Assembly: GCA_030524745.1 (NCBI GenBank)
Contig: JAUNGC010000008.1
Span: forward strand, 60,210 to 124,209
Length of the DNA stretch: 64,000 nt
Origin: Eubacteriales bacterium
GTDB taxonomy: Bacteria > Bacillota > Clostridia > Lachnospirales > Lachnospiraceae
Direction of reading: 5' to 3'
Position 1 is the stretch's first letter. The number at the start of each line of letters is the position of its first letter. A program made the translations under genes and the position numbers. Under the pieces are notes generated by a model, which was not told where the DNA came from, searched no databases, and saw nothing but the letters and a program-made list of their open reading frames with translations. Shown in pieces: positions 35,488-43,074 of the stretch.

Positions 35488-35865
35488 TCACAAATGGGGA
35501 AAGGCCGGTCCTGCAAAATGACCGGCCTCTTTATAAATGAAGTATTTGCAGGCAATATATAAAAGCTTCGCTAGGATGCCTTTTTCCGACGCATTGACAG
35601 AACTCGTCATATGCAATACATTGGCGTTCACCATTCCGCCGCTTCCCGCCGGAAATTCCCATCTTCCGCCAGGCGTACTATATCTGAGGCAACCGCTTTT
35701 GATATAGAAAATTTCTACGCTTTTATGCCAATGCCAGGGGCAAAGATGTCCGGGACACTGGTCTAAATCAACGTACGATGCAATGTAAGGGAAATCTGGC
35801 AGAAAACCCGGCAGCCTTTCCTCCTTGCTTCCTGCATGAAACTCTATTGTGGAAACGTTTCTCAA
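35488..35865 (-). pseudogene. Truncated AraC-type regulator (cupin part only)
   Basis: The first 95 residues look like an AraC N-terminal cupin domain (DFPYIASYVDLDQCPGH, CPWHWHKSVEIFYIKSGCLR (20), GSGGMVNANVLHMTSSV). After ASEKGILA the similarity stops; the remaining codons run into and through the terminator hairpin of the neighbouring AraC gene, and no HTH domain follows. This is best read as the remnant of a regulator gene lost by deletion at about 35580. Confidence 0.65.
35502..35532 (+). terminator. Terminator of the AraC gene
   Basis: A perfect 9-bp stem AGGCCGGTC (35502-35510) with GACCGGCCT (35520-35528) and a nine-base loop, followed by CTTTAT. It lies 27 bases after the AraC stop. 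Confidence 0.85.
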
Positions 35866-35920
35866 ACCGTATCAACTCCTCTCGCTATATTTATAATAGT
35901 ACGGATGCCCTCAGGAGAAG

Positions 35921-37093
35921 TCAATCATTTTCCGTCTCATTTCTTTCTTCTGTCTGCCTGTCAATATACCACCACATTTCTGTCCTTACAGTGGAAGGAA
36001 TGAGGTGATTGGACACATACTCAAAACTTCCGTTCTTCTTCGGCCGAACAACAACCTCATGAGAAAAAGCCTGGGAAAGATGCTCTTTTGGAAGCACGGC
36101 GTTTACAATAAGCGTTATAGTTCGGTCCGCATTTTCCGTATAAGCCACCACTTCCGGATATGGCTGATTGGGCGAAATGCCGGCGTCATAAAAACCCCGC
36201 GTCGGACAAAGATAACTGTCCGTTTTAGGGTCATAATCCGTTTGCGCCCGCAAATCCTCGCGCGTAATGGCAAAACGGGATAAAATAACGGCTTCAAATC
36301 CGGGGGGCGGAATAGAAAGGATATCTGCTTCAGACGACATTCCATAAGGAACCGGACTGTTCATGACCGATGGATATAAAATCCTAAAAAGATCGTAAAA
36401 ATCCAGCGATGCGAAGTCTTTTTCCGTCCAGTCATGAAGAAACATATTGTTGGCGCCATACCCCACAGGAATGATATAGACCTGATTGAAGCTTCTGCAT
36501 ACCGGATCCAGCGGCAGCACGCGGATGGCGGTATAGCCGGGAGCACCGTCATATCCCTCCGGAACGGATTCATCGAAAAACAGATAACCTTCTTCCGTAT
36601 AAATCCAGTCATCTGCGGGATAAGAATTCCGATAGCTGACCATGGGTGACTCATCTTTCCAAATCAGCACACTTCTTCCTGCCGTAACAGATCCTTCGCT
36701 GCTTTTCAGGTCTAAGCGAAGGAAACCACCGTTCCCCATCACCAGAAAAATGCTCACGGATGCATCCTGCCCATCTTTTGCCATCTGACAAAATTCTTCC
36801 ACCTGCTTCCAGCAAACCATATCGAATCGATTGCAGTTTTCGGTGTCTCCTGCAGCATAACCATATTCTCCAAGTCGTTTTGCGATATCATGAATCGTTT
36901 CCTGACTGTCCAACGTATTTTCTCTTAATGCCCTCTCATAGATATCCCGATACAGTTCTGCGATATCCTCTGATGCTTCTGACGTCTCCTTTTCAGTCTC
37001 CGGCGTTTTGTTCCGATCTGTCTGACAGTTCAAAATGCTGCAGGCCAATAAGGTCAGAAATATACCGCAAATCAATAGTTGTACATACTTCAT
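35921..37093 (-). CDS. Secreted/lipoprotein-like protein, DUF6070 type
   Basis: The 390-residue protein starts with a signal segment (MKYVQLLICGIFLTLLACS) and a nearby Cys pair (LLAC, ILNC) that suggests lipid anchoring. The mature part is beta-rich with many Trp/Tyr (FLRLDLKSSEGSV, PADDWIYTEEGYLFFDESVP (20), IRVLPLDPVCR, YIIPVGYGANNMFLHDW). It resembles Clostridia proteins named DUF6070, from memory rather than search; the function is unknown. The ATG at 37093 is preferred because GGAAGAA precedes it and the signal follows at once; an ATG at 37123 is possible. It diverges from cotJ. Confidence 0.72.
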   Translation of the reverse strand: MKYVQLLICGIFLTLLACSILNCQTDRNKTPETEKETSEASEDIAELYRDIYERALRENTLDSQETIHDIAKRLGEYGYAAGDTENCNRFDMVCWKQVEEFCQMAKDGQDASVSIFLVMGNGGFLRLDLKSSEGSVTAGRSVLIWKDESPMVSYRNSYPADDWIYTEEGYLFFDESVPEGYDGAPGYTAIRVLPLDPVCRSFNQVYIIPVGYGANNMFLHDWTEKDFASLDFYDLFRILYPSVMNSPVPYGMSSEADILSIPPPGFEAVILSRFAITREDLRAQTDYDPKTDSYLCPTRGFYDAGISPNQPYPEVVAYTENADRTITLIVNAVLPKEHLSQAFSHEVVVRPKKNGSFEYVSNHLIPSTVRTEMWWYIDRQTEERNETEND

Positions 37094-37273
37094 TCTGATT
37101 CTTCCAATCCGTTCTTTTATCATGGCACATTTTATACCTGAAAAAAGTAAGAAACAGGAATTTTCGCTTAAGAATTCTTTAACTTCCGTCAATGGAATAT
37201 ATCGGCGAAAATACAAGAACTTTTGTCGGCACAAAAATGCCGGAAATTGTGCGGTTTGACTCACCCCGCCACT

Positions 37274-37316
37274 TTTTTCACATAAAATAGTATCAGATAT
37301 TATTTTATGTGAAAAA
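37274..37316 (+). promoter_or_regulatory. 16-bp inverted repeat with sporulation-type -10 before cotJA
   Basis: TTTTTCACATAAAATA (37274-37289) and its exact complement (37301-37316) are 11 bases apart. CATAAAATA (37281-37289) fits the CATAnnnTA -10 of sigma-K/sigma-E promoters, with an AC-containing candidate -35 near 37263. The 3' arm touches the AAGGAG ribosome site (37315-37320). It could be an operator, a leader hairpin, or both. Confidence 0.5.
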
Positions 37317-37326
37317 GGAGTTCCTT

Positions 37327-37527
37327 ATGTCGGAATATAGATCTCAGAATATGTCCTGTTCTCAGGAACATTCAGATGATTCCATGCGTTCTTTTGCGTT
37401 GGCAATGGCTTATGTCCCCTGGCAGCAATGGAACCAGACCTATGAATTGAAAAAAGCGTTGAGCGCCGGTACCATCTTCCCGGAACTCGACAAACCATTT
37501 TGCGGAAAGCGGGGGAATTGTAAATGA
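37327..37527 (+). CDS. cotJA: Spore coat associated protein CotJA
   Basis: CotJA is a small protein of the inner spore coat, deposited together with CotJC. The 66-residue product has the family core LAMAYVPWQQWNQTYELKKA (20) and GTIFPELDKPFCGKRG. I chose the ATG at 37327 with AAGGAG six bases upstream. Its stop overlaps the start of cotJB by four bases. The operon order cotJA-cotJB-cotJC is the same as in Bacillus. Confidence 0.94.
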   Translation: MSEYRSQNMSCSQEHSDDSMRSFALAMAYVPWQQWNQTYELKKALSAGTIFPELDKPFCGKRGNCK

Positions 37528-37919
37528 TGCAAAATCAATCCTGTAACTATCATCCCGGCGCATCCTGCAGACAAGGATGGAATATGCCGTCTTATGTACA
37601 ACCCCAGCAGCAGCGTTCCTCTTATAACGCTCCCTCCCGTCCGTCCGGACAGATGAGCCGGGAACAGCTTCTGGAAAAAATCACGCTGGCAAAATTCGCC
37701 TGTGTGGATGCAAACCTTTATCTCGACACCCATCCTGATGATACAGAGGCGCTTCGGTATTTTCAGGAAAATAACCGCATTTATGTCGATGCAATGAACG
37801 AATACGCCAGGCTTTACGGCCCGCTCACCGTTTCCCATGCGCAATATAACAATTCTTATTGGGATTGGGTTAATCAGCCATGGCCCTGGCAAACATCCAA
37901 GACGGCGGACGGGAGGTAA
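37524..37919 (+). CDS. cotJB: Spore coat protein CotJB
   Basis: The 131-residue product has a Gln/Ser/Pro-rich N-terminal extension (about 1-42) not present in Bacillus CotJB, then the CotJB domain (about 43-125): LLEKITLAKFACVDANLYLD (20), HPDDTEALRYF, EYARLYGPLTVS and WVNQPWPWQ. It is coupled to cotJA by an overlapping start and is followed six bases later by cotJC. Confidence 0.93.
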   Translation: MMQNQSCNYHPGASCRQGWNMPSYVQPQQQRSSYNAPSRPSGQMSREQLLEKITLAKFACVDANLYLDTHPDDTEALRYFQENNRIYVDAMNEYARLYGPLTVSHAQYNNSYWDWVNQPWPWQTSKTADGR

Positions 37920-37925
37920 TGATCG

Positions 37926-38558
37926 ATGTTTAATTATGAAAAACGTTTGGAATATCCAATCCATATTAAAGAAACAAATCCCAAACTGGCCAAAGCAATC
38001 ATCACACAATACGGCGGTCCCAACGGCGAATTGGGCGCATCCATGCGCTATCTGTCCCAACGTTATACAATGCCCTACAAGGAATGTATGGCCGTTTTAA
38101 CGGATATCGGAACGGAAGAACTGGGACACTTTGAGATGATCGCTACTATTGTCCATCAACTCACCCGGAATATGACCATGGAAGAATTAAAGGAATCCGG
38201 TTTCGATGCCTACTATGTAGACCATACTCTGGGCCTGTGGCCACAGGCCGCTTCCGGAGAACCATTCTCCGCCAGTATGTTTCAGTCTGTCGGCGATCCT
38301 ATCACAGACCTGATGGAAGATATGGCGGCAGAACAAAAAGCGAGAACAACTTACGACAACATCCTCAGACTGTCCGCAGACTCTCCTGATGTCACGGACG
38401 CCATCCGCTTTCTGCGGGCGCGGGAAGTTGTGCATTTTCAGAGATTTGGCGAAGCGTTGCGAATCGTGCAGGATAAACTGGATTCCAAGAACTTTTATGC
38501 CTTCAATCCGGCGTTTGACACCGGGGTGATGAAGGATGATGGCTGCGGATGTGAATGA
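37926..38558 (+). CDS. cotJC: Spore coat manganese-catalase-like protein CotJC
   Basis: CotJC resembles manganese catalase and is built into the spore coat. The 210-residue protein has the di-manganese four-helix ligands: GGPNGELGASMRYL, GTEELGHFEMIATI and AEQKARTTYDNIL followed by REVVHFQRFGEAL (Glu/His). The C-terminus MKDDGCGCE is also family-like. GGAGG lies upstream of the ATG. A hairpin repeat (38593-38633) follows. Confidence 0.95.
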   Translation: MFNYEKRLEYPIHIKETNPKLAKAIITQYGGPNGELGASMRYLSQRYTMPYKECMAVLTDIGTEELGHFEMIATIVHQLTRNMTMEELKESGFDAYYVDHTLGLWPQAASGEPFSASMFQSVGDPITDLMEDMAAEQKARTTYDNILRLSADSPDVTDAIRFLRAREVVHFQRFGEALRIVQDKLDSKNFYAFNPAFDTGVMKDDGCGCE

Positions 38559-38592
38559 ATAAAATCAGAGAGAGCCGCTTATGACAACAGAA

Positions 38593-38633
38593 GGCGCCGC
38601 TTGCCGTACCGTTACAGTACAACAGGCGGCGCC
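38593..38633. repeat. Hairpin repeat, member 1 (after cotJC)
   Basis: GGCGCCGC (38593-38600) pairs perfectly with GCGGCGCC (38626-38633); the loop holds TGCCGTACCGTTACAGTAC. The inner sequence is shared with members at 38966-39017 and 46410-46455, while the outer arms differ. It may serve as terminator for cotJC, though the T-run is poor. Confidence 0.72.
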
Positions 38634-38652
38634 CTTTCTTCCTTTATCTCTG

Positions 38653-38769
38653 CTATCTCTGCCGTTTTCTCAAAATTTCAGAGTTCGCATTTACCTTTTT
38701 CTTATTTAACGGATAAATAAAGGCGAGGATTACGGCGCACAGCAAATAGCCTATCGCGGGAAAAACAGC
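38653..38769 (-). pseudogene. C-terminal remnant of a GPH/MFS sugar symporter
   Basis: The minus-strand frame ending with TAG at 38653-38655 reads a last membrane helix and basic tail (GYLLCAVILAFIYPL, NKKKVNANSEILRKRQR), the typical end of glycoside-pentoside-hexuronide:cation symporters. Similarity stops at 38769, where another broken gene end begins on the other strand. Only about 39 residues remain. Confidence 0.5.
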
Positions 38770-38916
38770 CGAACACTGACAGATCCCCCTGCTTTTTTGG
38801 CGGAGGCTCTGGCAGGCATGATGATCAACTATTTTCAGGACACCGGACAGTATGGCCGTCAGCAGCTGATTGACTATCTCCTGCTTACTTTGAAAGGTTC
38901 CTTATCAAGTATTCTG
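38767..38916 (+). pseudogene. C-terminal remnant of a probable TetR-type regulator
   Basis: The plus-strand frame reads LTDPPAFLAEALAGMMINYF, then QDTGQYGRQQLIDYLLLTLK and GSLSS, similar in style to the last two helices of TetR-family regulators. No start codon or HTH part is present; the open frame beyond 38916 is the shadow of the next gene. The homology is weak because the piece is short. Confidence 0.35.
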
Positions 38917-38965
38917 AGAAAAAAAGTCCCCAATAGGGTGAATATCAAAAAAACTTCTTACATCA

Positions 38966-39017
38966 GCAGAAAAGTGCTGTCTGCCGTACCGTCACAGTAC
39001 GCAAACAGCACCTCTGC
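38966..39017. repeat. Hairpin repeat, member 2 (after the GLUG gene)
   Basis: GCAGA...GTGCTGT (38966-38980) pairs with ACAGCAC...TCTGC (39005-39017); the loop holds CTGCCGTACCGTCACAGTAC. On the minus strand the stem is followed by TTTTC, so it can end transcription of the GLUG gene, whose stop is 14 bases away. Confidence 0.8.
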
Positions 39018-39030
39018 TCTTATTTTACTC

Positions 39031-42000
39031 TCATGCAGTTTTATGGATTATTCGCCGCCTGCGTCTGCGGCGTTTCACGAGCAGATACAGAACCACAAGC
39101 GCTGCCAGCACAGCACAGACAGCAATGGCGATAAGCGCGATATTGCTGTATTCTTCCAGCACAAAGGTGATCTGAGATTCCATACTTTTCACCAGTATGT
39201 AAGAACCGTCCGTTTCACACTTCGTTTTCTCATAAGAACCATCATCGCAAAGCATCCATACCCGGTATTTCTTCCCGGAATCCGGCAGCTTGTAGTGCAC
39301 CGTATAGGAAATCTCCGAAAGCGTCGGATCAGTCACCTGTACCCAGATACGGGTGCCGGAATGTTCCCGTCCCGCTTCGTCTGTGAAGGTAAAAGCTTCC
39401 GATTCATGTTCAACCGCCGCTTCGCTGCTGAACGCGCCATCGACCAGAAGCTGCATGGCTTCCCCATCTCCGGAAAGTGCGGATTCGTAAGGCGTATATT
39501 CCGCTTCCAGCGTTCTGCCAAAGACCAGATGAGAATAATCAATGTCCGGCCATTTGGCGGAATAACCACTTTTTGCCGGAATCTGAGGCAGTCGGTCAAT
39601 GCCTTCTCCGTATTGAAACGGTATTACCTCCACCACTTCCCCGTCCGCCATAAAAACGAGTTCAAACTGTTTAAAACGTTCCGGGGTTTCAGCATCGGAA
39701 AGCAGTTCGTCATAGGAAACGGGCTCCGCCTTTCCGGAATAGCTGATATTGTCCACCGCAGCCAGCGTGGCATGAACGAAAAGGTTGTTTTCTACAGTCC
39801 CCTCCTCTTCCACGTTTCCGGCAATGCTTCCTACATATGCGGTGTAGGCTTCCACGTCAATCAGAGCGCGGCATCCTGCTATGGTAGCGCCGTAGCCTGC
39901 GATGCCTCCGATATATTTTCCGCCGGACAGGCTGCATTTGGACCAGCAATTCCGGATTACCGCAAAGGACTCACCCGCGATTCCGCCCACATAATCGCCG
40001 TCCGTACTGCAGACATCTCCGTAGCTTTCACAAGCGCTGATTTTTCCCAGATCCATTCGCCCGGCAATCCCGCCTGCACAGTTTTTCTTCGCTGTAATTT
40101 CACCGGTGTTGATACAGCCTGTTACAACCGCTGAGGTCAGCAGGGAAAAATTCAGAGAACGGTTTTGCGTGTTTATAATATCGTCTTCCCTGTCGAAATC
40201 AAATTCCAGGGCCATCGCGCCTACGATTCCTGCTATATTAACATCTCCCTGCACCGTCCCGGCATTATGGGAACCGGAAATGCGGCCATCGTCTGCATTC
40301 TGTGCGCCGGCTTCATCCGATACATCCTGAAAATGGTCCTCTATATCGGAATTTATTTCCTCCTTCGCCTCTTCCTGCTCCCGCTTTAAAAGATCCGCGA
40401 TTACCCGGATCTGGTTATTTATGACGCGCATATCTTCCAGCAATGTATCAGAGGAAGTGTCCATCGCTTCGTTTAAGCTGGTTACGCTGTCTCCTATGTG
40501 GTCTAAAGCAGCGTCCATCGCATCGGACTGGTCCGCAATTCTGCCGCTGAGCGGTGTAAAGGAAATGGATGGTTTCTCTCGCAGTTCTTTTATAATGCCG
40601 CTGAAAGAATCCGCCGCCTGCAAAAAAGAAGAAGCACCGGACTTCATAGATTTTCCGGCCGAAAGGAAGGGTTCTGCAGATATGCTGCCCTCGATTTCAG
40701 ATGCCGCCCGCATCCCGTCCAGAAGCTTTTCCAGCGCCTGCATGGATTTTTTAAAGCTATTGCTTGTTTCCAGGATTTGGGAAAGCAGTTCTTTTGTCTG
40801 TTCCGAAAGCGAGGGGACGCCTTGTTCTTCCTTTGGCGTGTCTGCGTCTTTCTGTCCTTCTTCGGCAGGGTCTGCAATCCCCTGCGCTGCATCCGCGCCC
40901 GTGTCATTGTCGCTATCCACTGTGTATCCGTCCGGCGTTTCGCCGTTCGTTTCTTCCTTTTGACCCATGCTGTCTGCATCGCCTCCCAGGGTTTCCGAAA
41001 GCCGCTTCACCTGTTCTGTCAGCGCCTCCAGGCATTCCCGGCCTTTGCGGATTGGTTCTTCAAATTCTTTCGCTTTTTGGGCTGCTGCAGCTGCATCTTC
41101 CAGTTCACTCAGCATTTCCTGACCTTTTGAGATGGTTTTTTGCAGGCTGTCCAGTGTTTCTTTTTCGGGTGATTTTGTCAGCGCATCGACATCCGCCTCC
41201 AGCTGCCGCTGGAACTGCACAAGTCTTTCGTATGTCTCATCCAAAGCCTGCTGCTCCTTTGTTCGTTCCGAATCCAGCGCTGCGCTTATCGCTCTGGAAG
41301 CAGCATTCAGTTCCTGTGCCGCGCTGCTCAACTGCATCGCCGCCGTGTTCAGGGAATCCGTATCCGGATTTTCCCCATTTTGTGCCATATCTGTTAATGC
41401 TCCTGCCAGTGTATCAAAGGCAGCCGCCAGATTTCCATAAGCATTTTGCTGTTTTTCCAGTGCCCGGTCGAGTTTTTCCATTTCCTCTCTGCCGGAAATG
41501 GCGCTTCGAAGTTCCCCTGTGAGATGCTCCAGCGTTTTAAGACAGTCCGCTGCTGTGCTACAGCCTGACGCCAGCCGCGTAAGTGCCGCAGCTGTTTTTT
41601 CGGAATCGCCTACCGCGTTTTTCAGTTCCTCCAACGCATCGTCCAACTCTGCAAAGGCATCCCGAAGTTCTGCCATGCTTTCTGCAAAATCGCCTGCCGC
41701 ATCGCCCAGATTTTTGAGGACCTCTTCATTTTGCGATACCAGATCCCGGATCTGCGAAAAGGCACTTTCAAACTGTCCGGAGGCATCCTCCAACTCCGCA
41801 ACGCCTTCCCGGACTGTATCCATCACCGGATCCATCCGGTCCAGCGCCCAGGAAATTCTGGCAGTAAAGTCATTGATCGTTTCCAGGCTTTCATCCACCC
41901 AGCCGCTTATGCCGTCCGCAAGATCACCCGCTGTCGTTTTTGCGTTTTTCACGCTGTCAGAAAGCGCAGTCATGTTGTCAGAGAGGGAAGAAGAAGCGCC

Positions 42001-43074
42001 CTTTGCGTCCTCCAGCGCACCGTCCAGCATCGTCTGAAGAGCATCCAGTTCATTCCAAAGTTCATTTAAAGTGCTCTCGTCATAGCGCAGAGTGATATTC
42101 GGCTCAAGCTGTCCGGCAATGCCGCCTACATCCTTGCGCCCCAGCACCGTTCCGGTATTTTCGCAGCCGTCCAGGTAGCCGGACTGTCTGCCGACAATAC
42201 CGCCTACGTTATAATACATATGATCGTATCCAATGCTTCCGCTGTTTTCACAGCTTTGAATAATGCCGGAGGAATAGCCAGCAATGCCGCCGATATCCGC
42301 ACAGGTCATAGAGCCTGCCAGGCTGTCCGTGCCGGTCAGCCCAAGTTCAAGCTCCGACATTTCCGGTGTGATGTTGATCTCCGTTGTATTGACGGCTCCC
42401 GCATTTTTACAGAGAATTACGCTTCCCAGATTTCTTCCTGTGATGCCGCCCACATCGCTCTCGCCGCTTACAGAACCGTCAAAACTGCAGCCAATCAGCT
42501 GCCCCTCCGCCTCGTTCTGCCCGACAATACCGCCCACCTGATTCTTCCCCGCGATAGTTCCCGTAAAGGAGCAGCTTATGATCTGCCCGCCATTTTGCCC
42601 CGCAATACCGCCCGCCATGCTTTTTTCTTCCACCGGGAGCACGCTTCCTTCCACCTTCAGGTTCTTTACAATGCCGCCTTTTTGCACATAGCGGAACAGG
42701 CCGGTCACGTTGCCGCTTCCCGTCAGGGAAAGGCCCGAAATCGTATGATCCTGTCCGTCAAAGCTGCCGCCAAAAGTAGGAATTCCCATAAAGTCACTGC
42801 CTGTCAGATCCAGATCCGCCTCCAGCAGCACCGTTTTGCCAACCGACCAGCTATCCAGCGAGCAATCCTGCGGAAGCTGCAGAAAATCGTCGACGCTTCG
42901 GATGACCACAGTTTCTTCTGTCATCGCTTCTCCTGCCCGCACTGCGTCACGCCAGCTCTGCGTTGTTTTTCCGCTCTGCGCAAGGACCGTTTCCGATGGC
43001 AGCAGGGCGAGAGATACGCACAGCACTGTTGCTGTCATTTTATAGAAAAAGTTATTCTTCTTCCTGATCTTCAT
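39031..43074 (-). CDS. Giant GLUG-repeat surface protein with coiled-coil insert
   Basis: The 1347-residue protein has a signal peptide (about 1-35, ending LLPSETVLAQ), a block of GLUG-type beta-repeats (about 110-330: GGIAGQNGGQIISCSFTGT, GGIVGQNEAEGQLIGCSF, GGIAGYSSGIIQSCENSG), about 600 residues of Leu/Ala/Glu-rich helical sequence (about 345-965), a second set of GLUG repeats (about 975-1130), two beta-type domains, and a C-terminal membrane helix (about 1316-1338) with an Arg-rich tail. It is anchored outside the cell. AAAGGAG inside the end of the RND gene precedes its ATG at 43074, a 23-base overlap. No family with this layout is recognised. Confidence 0.85.
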   Translation of the reverse strand: MKIRKKNNFFYKMTATVLCVSLALLPSETVLAQSGKTTQSWRDAVRAGEAMTEETVVIRSVDDFLQLPQDCSLDSWSVGKTVLLEADLDLTGSDFMGIPTFGGSFDGQDHTISGLSLTGSGNVTGLFRYVQKGGIVKNLKVEGSVLPVEEKSMAGGIAGQNGGQIISCSFTGTIAGKNQVGGIVGQNEAEGQLIGCSFDGSVSGESDVGGITGRNLGSVILCKNAGAVNTTEINITPEMSELELGLTGTDSLAGSMTCADIGGIAGYSSGIIQSCENSGSIGYDHMYYNVGGIVGRQSGYLDGCENTGTVLGRKDVGGIAGQLEPNITLRYDESTLNELWNELDALQTMLDGALEDAKGASSSLSDNMTALSDSVKNAKTTAGDLADGISGWVDESLETINDFTARISWALDRMDPVMDTVREGVAELEDASGQFESAFSQIRDLVSQNEEVLKNLGDAAGDFAESMAELRDAFAELDDALEELKNAVGDSEKTAAALTRLASGCSTAADCLKTLEHLTGELRSAISGREEMEKLDRALEKQQNAYGNLAAAFDTLAGALTDMAQNGENPDTDSLNTAAMQLSSAAQELNAASRAISAALDSERTKEQQALDETYERLVQFQRQLEADVDALTKSPEKETLDSLQKTISKGQEMLSELEDAAAAAQKAKEFEEPIRKGRECLEALTEQVKRLSETLGGDADSMGQKEETNGETPDGYTVDSDNDTGADAAQGIADPAEEGQKDADTPKEEQGVPSLSEQTKELLSQILETSNSFKKSMQALEKLLDGMRAASEIEGSISAEPFLSAGKSMKSGASSFLQAADSFSGIIKELREKPSISFTPLSGRIADQSDAMDAALDHIGDSVTSLNEAMDTSSDTLLEDMRVINNQIRVIADLLKREQEEAKEEINSDIEDHFQDVSDEAGAQNADDGRISGSHNAGTVQGDVNIAGIVGAMALEFDFDREDDIINTQNRSLNFSLLTSAVVTGCINTGEITAKKNCAGGIAGRMDLGKISACESYGDVCSTDGDYVGGIAGESFAVIRNCWSKCSLSGGKYIGGIAGYGATIAGCRALIDVEAYTAYVGSIAGNVEEEGTVENNLFVHATLAAVDNISYSGKAEPVSYDELLSDAETPERFKQFELVFMADGEVVEVIPFQYGEGIDRLPQIPAKSGYSAKWPDIDYSHLVFGRTLEAEYTPYESALSGDGEAMQLLVDGAFSSEAAVEHESEAFTFTDEAGREHSGTRIWVQVTDPTLSEISYTVHYKLPDSGKKYRVWMLCDDGSYEKTKCETDGSYILVKSMESQITFVLEEYSNIALIAIAVCAVLAALVVLYLLVKRRRRRRRIIHKTA

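Noticed and set aside
38797-40134. A 445-codon plus-strand frame opposite the GLUG gene
   Set aside because: Only its first 40 codons resemble a real protein end; the rest is antisense to the GLUG coding region without domain content.
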